From Dyadobacter sp. NIV53 (GTDB lineage Bacteria > Bacteroidota > Bacteroidia > Cytophagales > Spirosomataceae), in contig NZ_CP081299.1 in assembly GCF_019711195.1 (NCBI RefSeq), positions 2,480,001-2,544,000 on the forward strand: a stretch of DNA of 64,000 nt. Direction: 5' to 3'. The translations under genes were made by a program, and so were the position numbers. The first letter of the stretch is position 1; the number at the start of each line of letters is the position of its first letter. The notes beneath the pieces are model-generated. The model saw only the letters and a list, made by a program, of their open reading frames with translations, was not told where the DNA came from and did not search any database. Below are positions 24,951 through 33,070 of this stretch, one piece after another.

Positions 24951-27404
24951 TTAGCTCCCGCTTTGAACATCATCATTTTTGATTTCCCTTTTGTTCTTTT
25001 TAATTGCATCTTTTAGTTTTCCAAACTTGTAATTCAAACTAAAATTGAATGACCTGAAATAATCCCGCCGGTCAACATTTTGAGTAAAATCCGGGCCGGA
25101 AGTAACACGGTGGTCTCTTCTGAATTTCGTAAACGGATTATTGAATGATGCAGAAAACGACAATTTATCTTTAACCACATCTTTACTAACACTGAACGAA
25201 GGGCTGACTCTGGAATTAGATGTCCCCTGCAAATTGACACCCCGGCCATTTGCATTTAAGTTGGCATTGATACGCCATTCCTTTTCAAATTTGTAACCGG
25301 TTGAAAAATTAAAATTGTACATTAAACCTTCATTTTTTATCAGAACTCCATTTACCATCCCTTCAACTATTCCGTACGCTGCTCTTGCGTTTAAAGTAAA
25401 ATTCCATTTTTTCGTGATCGGATAATTCAGGTTCAGATTGGCTTGCGGCAGTTTTGCGCTACCTGTGTTTCCAAATGAGGTTCTCGTAATCTTTGTGGTA
25501 GAATCATATACAGAAACCGGAAAAATAAGATCTTTGAAAAGGGTAACACCCAGGCCAAAATTTATTGAAGCCTTTTTAGACAAACTAAACCCTAACTGCA
25601 TATCGTTTACCAAGGCAGGACGGAGATTAGGATTTCCGGTTCGTTCAAAATTTGGATTTGATTTATCCACAAAAGGATTGAGCTGATAAATACCCGGACG
25701 CTGAATTCTTTGTGTATAACCCAGATTTACGCCTGCTTTATTTTTAAACTTTCTGTTTACTGAAACCGAAGGAATGACATTGAAATAATTCTGCTTCACC
25801 TTTGAATCCGTTGACACAAAATCTGCATTCATGATTGTCTGTTCAACTCTGAACCCGGCTTTCAGGCCCCAGTTTTTTGCATTATACTGATACGTGTTAT
25901 AGGCACCGTATACATTTTGCATATTGGTGAATTTGTTGCTAAAAACCGGGTCAAGCTCATATTCGTCTGTTTCAGAATTAAACGTGCGGTATTGAAAATC
26001 ACTTTTATTATCCCGCATAATGACTTTGATACCTGCTTCAATATTAAATTTCTTTACAGGATATACGTAGTCCACCTGAACAGTTTGTTCCGAAAAATGC
26101 TGGTCATTAAACTGACGGTAATCAGGAAGTTCGTAATTGACACGATTGGTTATTGAAAGATTGGTATTCTGATTATTGCCGAATTGAAAATAGCGGTATG
26201 AAAAGGTAAGTAATCTGTTTTTATCGGCCTTAAAACCCTTCTGATAATTGATCGCAGCATCCATTCCGTTACCACTTCCATCATTATTATTTGAAAGCTG
26301 ATAACCTTGTAATATTTCATTTTCTCTGTTCAGCAAAGAATTTTGCCAGCCTGATCCGTTTGATTTATTACCATTCAAATTGAGTTGTCCTGAAATCAGG
26401 TTCAGGCTATCCAGCTCATAACTAACTTCATAGCCAATATATCCGCTTTTGCTTTTGGAGATTGTGGTACCGTTTTGAATCAAACTTGTCGGTTCATCAC
26501 CGAATGTAAACCTGCTGTTGGTGTTGGAAGTCTGAGGCGTATTGTAAATGCTTCCTCCTGCCATACCCGTCATGCCCCATTTACCTGATTTCGCCGACAG
26601 TGATCCGCCAACACCTGGCCCTCCTACCGGAAAACGCTCATTTACATTGACCGAACCATTGAATCCATTATCAGCTTTTTTATTGGTAATGATGTTAATA
26701 ATCCCTGCCAAACCTTCCGCGTCGTATTTGGACGGTGGTGTGGTAATCACTTCAATCCGTTCAATAGAAGACGCCGGCATACTTCTCAGAATCTCTTTAT
26801 AACTTCTTTCCACCATACTGGATGGCTTTCCATTGATCAGTATTTTGAAATCGGTATTACCTTTCAGCAGAATATTATTGTCGGCATCCAGCGAAAGATA
26901 TGGCACTTTGCGCATCATGTCCAGTACACTAAAAACCTTACTTTCGGGGTCTGCCTGCAAATCATATGAGATCCGGTCTGGTTCCTGTTTAATGATCTGC
27001 CTTGCAGCAACTACTGTAACTTCTTTTAAACCAACCGTTTGCTGACTGATATTTATAATTCCAAGATCAAGTACCTGCCCGTTGGAATTTACCGGATCAG
27101 CAGTAATTATTTTATTTTTATACCCAACCCCAACAATGACAACTGAATATTTTACCGGCTTCAATCCTGAAAAATTGAAAGAACCATCTTCCTTACTATA
27201 ACTTACCTTGACAACTGTATTCTTGTCTGTCATCAAATTCACTGTAATAAAATCCATCTTTTTTTGTGAAACAGAATCTGCGATCATTCCGGTAATCTTG
27301 TAATCCGCAGCTGGCATTTGAGCCCATGTCTTTTTGCTAAATGCAAGCAATCCCAACAAAAAGAGAAGCAACTGAGTAATAATAATGGATGTTTTCATTT
27401 TCAT
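24951..27404 (-). CDS. Outer-membrane beta-barrel receptor (TonB-dependent-receptor-like, OMP_b-brl_3 type)
   Basis: I place the start at ATG 27404, which gives a signal peptide ending ...KKTWAQ; the upstream frame to 27458 adds an unlikely leader. The 817-residue product has a carboxypeptidase-regulatory-like domain (about 35-125: ITGMIADSVSQKK, GSFNFSGLKPVKYSVVIVGVGY), a plug domain (about 130-225, with ILINGKPSSM and IERIEVITTPPSKYDAEGLAGIINIITNKK), and a long C-terminal barrel ending in a poly-charged tail (KKNKREIKNDDVQSGS) rather than an aromatic residue. No SusD partner is adjacent. Ligand unknown. A GGTACT inverted repeat lies upstream at 27574. Confidence 0.88.
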   Translation of the reverse strand: MKMKTSIIITQLLLFLLGLLAFSKKTWAQMPAADYKITGMIADSVSQKKMDFITVNLMTDKNTVVKVSYSKEDGSFNFSGLKPVKYSVVIVGVGYKNKIITADPVNSNGQVLDLGIINISQQTVGLKEVTVVAARQIIKQEPDRISYDLQADPESKVFSVLDMMRKVPYLSLDADNNILLKGNTDFKILINGKPSSMVERSYKEILRSMPASSIERIEVITTPPSKYDAEGLAGIINIITNKKADNGFNGSVNVNERFPVGGPGVGGSLSAKSGKWGMTGMAGGSIYNTPQTSNTNSRFTFGDEPTSLIQNGTTISKSKSGYIGYEVSYELDSLNLISGQLNLNGNKSNGSGWQNSLLNRENEILQGYQLSNNNDGSGNGMDAAINYQKGFKADKNRLLTFSYRYFQFGNNQNTNLSITNRVNYELPDYRQFNDQHFSEQTVQVDYVYPVKKFNIEAGIKVIMRDNKSDFQYRTFNSETDEYELDPVFSNKFTNMQNVYGAYNTYQYNAKNWGLKAGFRVEQTIMNADFVSTDSKVKQNYFNVIPSVSVNRKFKNKAGVNLGYTQRIQRPGIYQLNPFVDKSNPNFERTGNPNLRPALVNDMQLGFSLSKKASINFGLGVTLFKDLIFPVSVYDSTTKITRTSFGNTGSAKLPQANLNLNYPITKKWNFTLNARAAYGIVEGMVNGVLIKNEGLMYNFNFSTGYKFEKEWRINANLNANGRGVNLQGTSNSRVSPSFSVSKDVVKDKLSFSASFNNPFTKFRRDHRVTSGPDFTQNVDRRDYFRSFNFSLNYKFGKLKDAIKKNKREIKNDDVQSGS

Positions 27405-27573
27405 AAATTTTTGATGGCTAATAGATTTAAAAGGCAAAAGAAATCCTGTCAAGAGCAAATGCTCTTTTAAAAATGCTGATCCGTAAATAATTCTAAATAG
27501 TTAGGATACCGCTGGTCTGATTAAATTATTTCATGGCTAATTTTTATTTCTTGACTAAACAAATATATAAAAA

Positions 27574-27596
27574 GGTACTTTGTTATGCAAGGTACT
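27574..27596. promoter_or_regulatory. GGTACT inverted repeat upstream of receptor gene
   Basis: GGTACTTTG, five bases, then CAAGGTACT form an imperfect inverted repeat that is also a direct repeat of GGTACT. It lies 170 bases before the start codon. It is similar in style to PadR-type operators of Bacteroidota; the regulator is inferred. The remaining 27405-27683 gap shows nothing else. Confidence 0.4.
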
Positions 27597-27683
27597 ATGC
27601 CAATATTTTATTTAGGAGCAAACAAAATATAATTCGTTAGGTTTTCAGGATTGTTCCGGAAGTATTATTAACTGTATCTGCTG

Positions 27684-28034
27684 TTATTCTTTCTTTCCCA
27701 GTTTTCTCTCAATAATAAAATTCAGGATCAGACTTGTTCCGCCAAAGAGAAAAATCATGGATAACAGCGCAATGCCCATGCTTAGATCTGTGTAAGTATG
27801 AGCCACACTTGCCATCAATATTCCTAATGCAATACCCACAAATAACATTCCGAATTTAAGGGTTGGTGAGACTCCGTTATCTTTACTTACAAACAAGGAA
27901 GCACCGACATTTTTTTCAATCATGGCCATGCGTTCTTTATAACGCGTCATCAGGAATACATAAAGAATCCCAAAAATTGCCGCAATAGAGGCAACGGAAA
28001 TAATTATGTGTTTAAAATCATCTAACCCTGACAT
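27684..28034 (-). CDS. DUF6249-like small inner-membrane protein
   Basis: From ATG 28034 the product has 116 residues, with three hydrophobic helices (about 8-28, 59-76 and 82-102) and a charged loop RYKERMAMIEKNVGASLF after the first helix, a pattern seen in the DUF6249 family next to ECF sigma genes. I prefer this start to ATG 28070, because the candidate promoter at 28077-28103 would put transcription initiation near 28070. It diverges from an ECF sigma gene with matching promoter motifs, so it is likely a member of that regulon. Confidence 0.7.
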   Translation of the reverse strand: MSGLDDFKHIIISVASIAAIFGILYVFLMTRYKERMAMIEKNVGASLFVSKDNGVSPTLKFGMLFVGIALGILMASVAHTYTDLSMGIALLSMIFLFGGTSLILNFIIERKLGKKE

Positions 28035-28076
28035 ATATTTTTCGCTTTTTAATGTATTATTATTTTTCACCCATTT

Positions 28077-28174
28077 GACATCAGAACTGGAAAACAGGTT
28101 ACAGATTTGGCAGAAAAATTTAAAAAAAAATAAAAATGCGGAAAATTTGTAACCAGCTTAACCAAAAACATGTC
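28077..28174. promoter_or_regulatory. Two divergent ECF-type promoters with identical motifs
   Basis: On the plus strand TGTAACC (28148-28154), 16 bases, then TGTC (28171-28174) precede the sigma gene. On the minus strand TGTAACC (28097-28103), 16 bases, then TGTC (28077-28080) precede the DUF6249 gene. The two TGTAACC elements are part of a 12-base inverted repeat (28097-28108 and 28143-28154, one mismatch). Identical element, spacing and second element on both strands suggest joint activation by the sigma factor itself. Confidence 0.65.
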
Positions 28175-28262
28175 TAAGCAAAAAAGCTGAAATGACTAAA
28201 CCAGTCTACTCTTCATATTCGCCAAAAACTATAAGCTAACTGCGATAAGCTATTCAAAGCCA

Positions 28263-28808
28263 ATGAAACAAACCGAAGACTACGTCTACATCCATAATAT
28301 CAGGAATGGAGATCCATCTTCTTTTTCATATTTGGTAAACCGGTATAAGGATATGGCTTATACGATTGCTTTAAAAATCCTTCGTAACCAGGAAGATGCG
28401 GAGGATGCCGCACAGGAAAGTTTTGTGAAAGCATACCAGCAACTGCATACATTTGAAGGGAAATCAAAATTTTCAACCTGGCTTTATACTATTGTTTACC
28501 GTATATCTGTTTCGAAGCTGCAAAAAAGCAAAGTTCACTCGTTTACAATTGATGGTTTCAATGAGAATTCTTATGATTATGCTATTCCCCAACTAGAACA
28601 GATTGAAGCAAAGGAGTATCAGTTTTATATTAAAAGAGCAATTCAGAAATTACCGGATGCCGAAGCATTACTGATTACATTGTTTTACCTGAATGAAAAT
28701 ACAGTCAAAGAAATTGAAGAAATAACAGGGCTAAGTGCTTCGAATATTAAAGTAAAATTATTCAGGGCGAGGAAAATACTTGAAAAGGAATTACGATTTT
28801 TGATGTGA
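28263..28808 (+). CDS. ECF-type RNA polymerase sigma factor
   Basis: The 181-residue product has region 2 (about 20-88: YKDMAYTIALKILRNQEDAEDAAQES, FSTWLYTIVYRISV) and region 4 (about 120-175: DAEALLITLFYLNENTVKEIEEITGLSASNIKVKLFRARKIL). The following gene, 60 bases downstream, encodes a two-helix membrane protein and is probably its regulator. The upstream gap holds two matched divergent promoters, pointing to autoregulation. The region 4 helix EITGLSASNIKV is typical of the Bacteroidota ECF groups paired with DUF6249 genes. Confidence 0.93.
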   Translation: MKQTEDYVYIHNIRNGDPSSFSYLVNRYKDMAYTIALKILRNQEDAEDAAQESFVKAYQQLHTFEGKSKFSTWLYTIVYRISVSKLQKSKVHSFTIDGFNENSYDYAIPQLEQIEAKEYQFYIKRAIQKLPDAEALLITLFYLNENTVKEIEEITGLSASNIKVKLFRARKILEKELRFLM

Positions 28809-28868
28809 AATTGTTGTCAGGAAAATTTGCGATTCCGACGTTGTCCGGAGATAAATTAATTACTGAAA

Positions 28869-29375
28869 ATGGAAGATAGCAAAGAGGATATTTTAAAAAA
28901 ACTGATTCAGAAAGCCGGGACTGAAACTCCGTCCCAGGATTTTACTGAGTCGGTTATGCTTTTTGTCGGACAAGAAACAATCATTCTGAATACTGAATTA
29001 AAAAACTTATTGCAGGAATCAATACTGGAAAAACCGTCGGCTGATTTTATGTCCAAAGTGATGGCCGGAATTCCATGCCGTGAGCAGGTAACAAACCGTA
29101 AACTGGCTGTCGAACCAATTATCGGCAGGAATATCTGGTATCTGGTTGCAGCAGTGACCGTAACCTTAATAGCTTTTCTTCTTTTTTGTTATCAGGCAAC
29201 ATCGGGACTTCAAAATACTCCATCACAGACAACTGGTATTGATAAGGCGTTCTTGCTCATTTCTTCCAATATTACTACCATACCATCCTTTTACAGCGCT
29301 TCCCTCATAGCTATCAGCAGCCTCCTGCTAATGGATTATTTTTTGAGAAACAAAATTTTAAAAAGGAGCTTTTAA
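28869..29375 (+). CDS. Membrane protein, probable anti-sigma partner
   Basis: This 168-residue protein has a soluble N-terminal part made of two related segments: L..KAGTETPSQDFTESVM (about 12-29) and L..SILEKPSADFMSKVM (about 48-65). Both have the core E-x-PS-x-DF-x3-VM. Two membrane helices follow (about 87-108 and 143-160). Position directly after an ECF sigma gene and this topology suggest an anti-sigma factor, but no zinc-finger motif is seen. The internal duplication is unusual. Function is inferred from context. Confidence 0.6.
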   Translation: MEDSKEDILKKLIQKAGTETPSQDFTESVMLFVGQETIILNTELKNLLQESILEKPSADFMSKVMAGIPCREQVTNRKLAVEPIIGRNIWYLVAAVTVTLIAFLLFCYQATSGLQNTPSQTTGIDKAFLLISSNITTIPSFYSASLIAISSLLLMDYFLRNKILKRSF

Positions 29376-29581
29376 GCCTTCCGGCTTTATTTCAAATTTG
29401 TTTCAATTTGATCGACCTTCATGCGAGCAACAAAAATTTTATTCATAAGTGAACTAAAAAACCTGAGTTAATGGTTGAATATCAAGTAGTTTAATTACAC
29501 CGGAAAACTCTATCCTCGTACATCAGATATCGCTGAAATAGGCTAGCATATTCTTAATTGACAACCATATCAAAAAAAAGT

Positions 29582-30175
29582 ATGTTTCCACAACAGACGA
29601 TTATACGAATTTTAACAATCGTATTCATTCTCATTACCCCAACAATAGTAGCCGCACAAACTACACTTTACCCAAACGGGCGGGAATTAAATGAGATAAA
29701 CGGATATCCTGTTCCTTCCGGCAAACCTGATATGCTTTTTTACCTTCAGCGTTCACTCGACCTGAACTCGGTAATATATGAGGCAAAATATACAGATGCC
29801 AGGACCGGACAACGAAAGCTGGACACGGACGAGCCAGTTAATATTTACTGGCTGATCCATGATAAAGAGCACAGCATGAAACCACTTTCAAGATTACAAA
29901 GACTTGGCTATGGCGTTAGGTCTGAGAGTACTGATGATGAGATTGTGCAATTGAAACTGGTTGCTTACCGCGAAATGGCCATATTATTAAAACCATCGTT
30001 AAAGGAAAATAAGTATGACGCGCACGTCTCGCTGGAAGGAAAAGATGTTCTTCTGAAAAAAGTATTTATCAATATTGACGGAGGAACAAAACTGAGCCCT
30101 AATGTAACTTTTATCGAAATTACTGGTACCGAAGCCCAAACGGGAAGAAAAATAGTACACCGAATTAAACCTTAA
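29582..30175 (+). CDS. DUF4833 family exported protein
   Basis: Start set at ATG 29582 (the TTG at 29558 is less likely), giving a signal peptide ending ...TIVAAQ and 197 residues. The DUF4833 pattern is visible as MLFYLQRSLDLNSVIYEA, then NIYWLIHDKEHSMKPLSRLQRLGYGV and a C-terminal NVTFIEITG. Members are periplasmic and uncharacterised. It stands about 200 bases after the sigma gene pair on the same strand. Confidence 0.75.
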   Translation: MFPQQTIIRILTIVFILITPTIVAAQTTLYPNGRELNEINGYPVPSGKPDMLFYLQRSLDLNSVIYEAKYTDARTGQRKLDTDEPVNIYWLIHDKEHSMKPLSRLQRLGYGVRSESTDDEIVQLKLVAYREMAILLKPSLKENKYDAHVSLEGKDVLLKKVFINIDGGTKLSPNVTFIEITGTEAQTGRKIVHRIKP

Positions 30176-30230
30176 TCCGTATTCAGGCATAGCTTTTTTA
30201 GGATAGTTTCATACACTTAAACCAGATATT

Positions 30231-30512
30231 ATGAATACTACAACCTTGAAACCACTGATTTCTATTGCAGAAGATACAGAAGCATGCCAGGAAATCTTTG
30301 ATTTTGTTTCCGAAAAAAACGGAAGCTCATTTAATACAAAACATACCGAGGACGGCGAAGGCTTTGCTATTTTTAATAACGATTTGAAACTCGTACTATA
30401 TAACAACGGAAAAACATTTTTCGAAGCAGAAGGTGACTCCTGGGAACTTCCGAACCCGTTCAAGTTCGTGGACCTGATCAGGTCACATGGTTATGACATT
30501 GATCGCGGTTAA
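30231..30512 (+). CDS. Small protein of unknown function
   Basis: The 93-residue acidic product (MNTTTLKPLISIAEDTEACQ...) has no signal peptide or membrane helix. The alternation in FAIFNNDLKLVLYNNGKTFFEAEG suggests a small beta sheet followed by a helix (FKFVDLIRSHGYDI). Not recognised. It ends just before the strong hairpin that separates the plus-strand genes from the permease array. Confidence 0.6.
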   Translation: MNTTTLKPLISIAEDTEACQEIFDFVSEKNGSSFNTKHTEDGEGFAIFNNDLKLVLYNNGKTFFEAEGDSWELPNPFKFVDLIRSHGYDIDRG

Positions 30513-30552
30513 GCTTCAGATCAGACAATTGAATACTTTTTAGAAGTAAAAT

Positions 30553-30607
30553 AAAAAAACCGGAGTACTACCTGTTCAAATTCTGGACAGTAGTACTCCG
30601 GTTTTTT
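30553..30607. terminator. Strong bidirectional terminator at the end of the permease array
   Basis: AAAAAACCGGAGTACTAC and GTAGTACTCCGGTTTTTT form an 18-base perfect stem flanked by A and T runs on both strands. It lies 37 bases beyond the stop codon of permease P1 and 40 bases after the small plus-strand gene, so it closes both transcripts. Confidence 0.85.
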
Positions 30608-30643
30608 ATTCCCAAATGAATTCTTCTGGAAAATGCTTATTCG

Positions 30644-33019
30644 CTAATCACTTTTCAGGCTTTTTATTGGGTTTGTCAGTGCAGCTTTAATACTTTGAAA
30701 ACTTATCGTTAACAGCGCAATTCCCATTGACAAAAATCCCGCCAGCACAAATACCCACCAGCCGATTTCAATTTTATATGCATAATTCCGCAGCCATTGG
30801 TTCATTACGTACCATGCAATTGGCGAGGCTATAATGATTGCAATAAAAACCAGTTTCAGAAAATCTTTCGATAATAATGCCACAATACCGGCTACTGAAG
30901 CACCAAGCACTTTTCGGACACCAATTTCTTTTACACGCTGTTCTGCGGTAAATGCGGCAAGGCCAAATAAACCCAGACAAGCAATAAAAATCGCCAGAAG
31001 CGCAAAAATGGTCGAAAGTGTTCCGACAACATTTTCACTTCTGTATATATTCTGGTATTCATTGTCCACAAAGGAATAGGAAAAAGGAAATTTCGGATTG
31101 AATTTCTGATAAAGCGCTTCCATACTTGCCAATGCCTGTTTCGTTTGCCCGGGCTGGGTTCTGATCAGGATATTTCCATAATATCCGTCCGCTTTGCGGA
31201 TAATTAACGGCCTTATCGGTTCGTGCAGCGAGTTAAAATGAAAATCTTCAATCAATCCTATGATCTTTCCCGGTTTATTCCAAAAAGTAAGTGGCTGACC
31301 AACAGGATCTTTGTAGCCAATTCTTTTTGCAGCAGCCTCGTTAATGAGATAATTGGTAGAATCGGTGCCAAAATCCGGTGAAAAATCACGGCCTCCAATA
31401 AATTTAATTTTCATTGTTTTACCATAATCGTAACCCACTGCCGTATTGTTAAACGAAATGGCTGCATTAGGATCTTTGCCTGTCCAGGATACACCTTCTG
31501 TGGTACTGCCATTACCCAAAGGATTAGCATACGAATGTGTAACCGACTGAATACCGCTCATTTGTAATAATTCCTGCTTGAATACAGGATATTTTTGAGG
31601 TAATTCTCCTTCCGAAGCAATGAGGAGCAGATTCTCCCGGTCGTAGCCAAGATTTTTATTCTGTACATAACGGAGCTGCTGGTAAACCACTACAGTACCT
31701 ACAATCAGCAGCATGGACATTACAAACTGGAAAACAACCAGTCCACGCCGGAATAAGTGGGTGCCAGAATTTAACCTGGATGTTGCCACACTTCCTTTCA
31801 AAACATTTAACGGATTAAGAGCCGCAAGAAAAAGAGCCGGGTAACTTCCTGATAAAATGCCGGTTATTATCAGCAAACCCAATATAATTGCCCAAAAAGT
31901 AGGTTGCCCGAACGGCAAATAAAGTTGTTTGTCAGTTAATTGATTAAAGACCGGCAGAAGGAACAGCACCAAAACAAAGGCAAGCACCAATGCAATGAAA
32001 GTAAGCAAAATAGCTTCGCTCATAAACTGTCCGATCAGAGACGCCTGTCCGGCACCTACCACTTTTCTGACACCTACCTCTTTTGCACGTTTTGCTGATC
32101 GTGCAGTAGCCAGGTTCATAAAATTAATTACTGCGATCAATAACAAAAAGCCAGCTACAATGGCCAGTAATTGTACATAATCAATTCGTCCGCCATTTCT
32201 GAAACCATCTTTGAAACTGGAATAAAGATATGCCTCAGTTTCGGGCTGTAAAAAAAGATTGATGAAAAAAGTTTTACTAAAATCTGTATTACGGCCTTTC
32301 AGAAACCATTTTAATTTGGCATTAAACTGATCCGGATTTGCATCGGAGCGAAGTAGCAACCGGGTTTTTGGCCCTGCATTGGTCCAATCTTTCGCCCAGG
32401 GCTGTTTGTACAGAAAATATTGCCAGCTGAGCAGAAACTCGTATTTATCCAGTGAATTGGCAGGAAGGTTTTCAAAAACGGCAGTTACCTGAAAATCATT
32501 GTAATTATCAAACCTGACCGATTTCCCCAATGCCTTTTGCGGATTACCAAAGTAAGTTTCAGCCAGTTTTTTCGAAATGGCAATACCATTTGGAGTACTG
32601 AGGGCCGTTGCAGTTGTACCCGCCAAAAGCGGAATACTGTAAATATTAAACCAGTCGGCACCGGCATAACACCCGCCCTGCCTTGCAGATTTATTACCAG
32701 CACTTATCAAATGGCTTTCATTCCAGGAAAACCCTGCTGCATACGTTACTTCGGGAAACTGTCTTTTAATTTCATCGGCTAAAATACCCGGTGTATCGTC
32801 ATCTGCTACAACTTTACCGTCGGTATATTCCCGTTCCATGATCCGGTAAATATGGGCTGCATTATCGTACTGCCACCCAATACTCAGCTCATCTTTTATC
32901 CAAAGAAAAATAAACAATGCCGAAGCCATGCCCAAAGCAAGCCCCAGAATGTTAATCGCAGAAAAGGCTTTGCTATGAACCAGATTTCGCCAGGCGATTT
33001 TGAAATAATTTTTTAACAT
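30644..33019 (-). CDS. FtsX/MacB-type ABC permease P1 (group B)
   Basis: Reference entry for the array. The start MLKNYFKIAW at 33019 is preferred over an upstream ATG at 33061 because all paralogues begin this way. The 791 residues comprise helix 1 (22-42), a periplasmic MacB_PCD-like domain (43-280), helices 2-4 (282-304, 336-357, 376-400), helix 5 (428-448), a second periplasmic domain (449-665) and helices 6-8 (668-690, 716-738, 752-774). After helix 2 and after helix 6 lies a coupling-helix motif, KRAKEVGVRKVVGAG (310-324) and RVKEIGVRKVLGAS, so two FtsX halves are fused. These type VII permeases do not form a channel but transmit ATPase motion to the periplasm. The C-terminus is NPIKSLKSD. 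The last gene before the terminator. Substrate unknown. Confidence 0.9.
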   Translation of the reverse strand: MLKNYFKIAWRNLVHSKAFSAINILGLALGMASALFIFLWIKDELSIGWQYDNAAHIYRIMEREYTDGKVVADDDTPGILADEIKRQFPEVTYAAGFSWNESHLISAGNKSARQGGCYAGADWFNIYSIPLLAGTTATALSTPNGIAISKKLAETYFGNPQKALGKSVRFDNYNDFQVTAVFENLPANSLDKYEFLLSWQYFLYKQPWAKDWTNAGPKTRLLLRSDANPDQFNAKLKWFLKGRNTDFSKTFFINLFLQPETEAYLYSSFKDGFRNGGRIDYVQLLAIVAGFLLLIAVINFMNLATARSAKRAKEVGVRKVVGAGQASLIGQFMSEAILLTFIALVLAFVLVLFLLPVFNQLTDKQLYLPFGQPTFWAIILGLLIITGILSGSYPALFLAALNPLNVLKGSVATSRLNSGTHLFRRGLVVFQFVMSMLLIVGTVVVYQQLRYVQNKNLGYDRENLLLIASEGELPQKYPVFKQELLQMSGIQSVTHSYANPLGNGSTTEGVSWTGKDPNAAISFNNTAVGYDYGKTMKIKFIGGRDFSPDFGTDSTNYLINEAAAKRIGYKDPVGQPLTFWNKPGKIIGLIEDFHFNSLHEPIRPLIIRKADGYYGNILIRTQPGQTKQALASMEALYQKFNPKFPFSYSFVDNEYQNIYRSENVVGTLSTIFALLAIFIACLGLFGLAAFTAEQRVKEIGVRKVLGASVAGIVALLSKDFLKLVFIAIIIASPIAWYVMNQWLRNYAYKIEIGWWVFVLAGFLSMGIALLTISFQSIKAALTNPIKSLKSD

Positions 33020-33070
33020 GGATTTTGGTTTTTTTGGGCAGGGTTTTGGGGTTTGGGGCAAGCCCTGCCC
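33020..33070. repeat. Spacer with GC-rich hairpin between P2 and P1
   Basis: GGGCAGGG and CCCTGCCC pair across the spacer, ending in CCCTACTCG like the spacers at 48093, 50563 and 53049. Probably the same repeat family in more divergent form. Confidence 0.5.
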
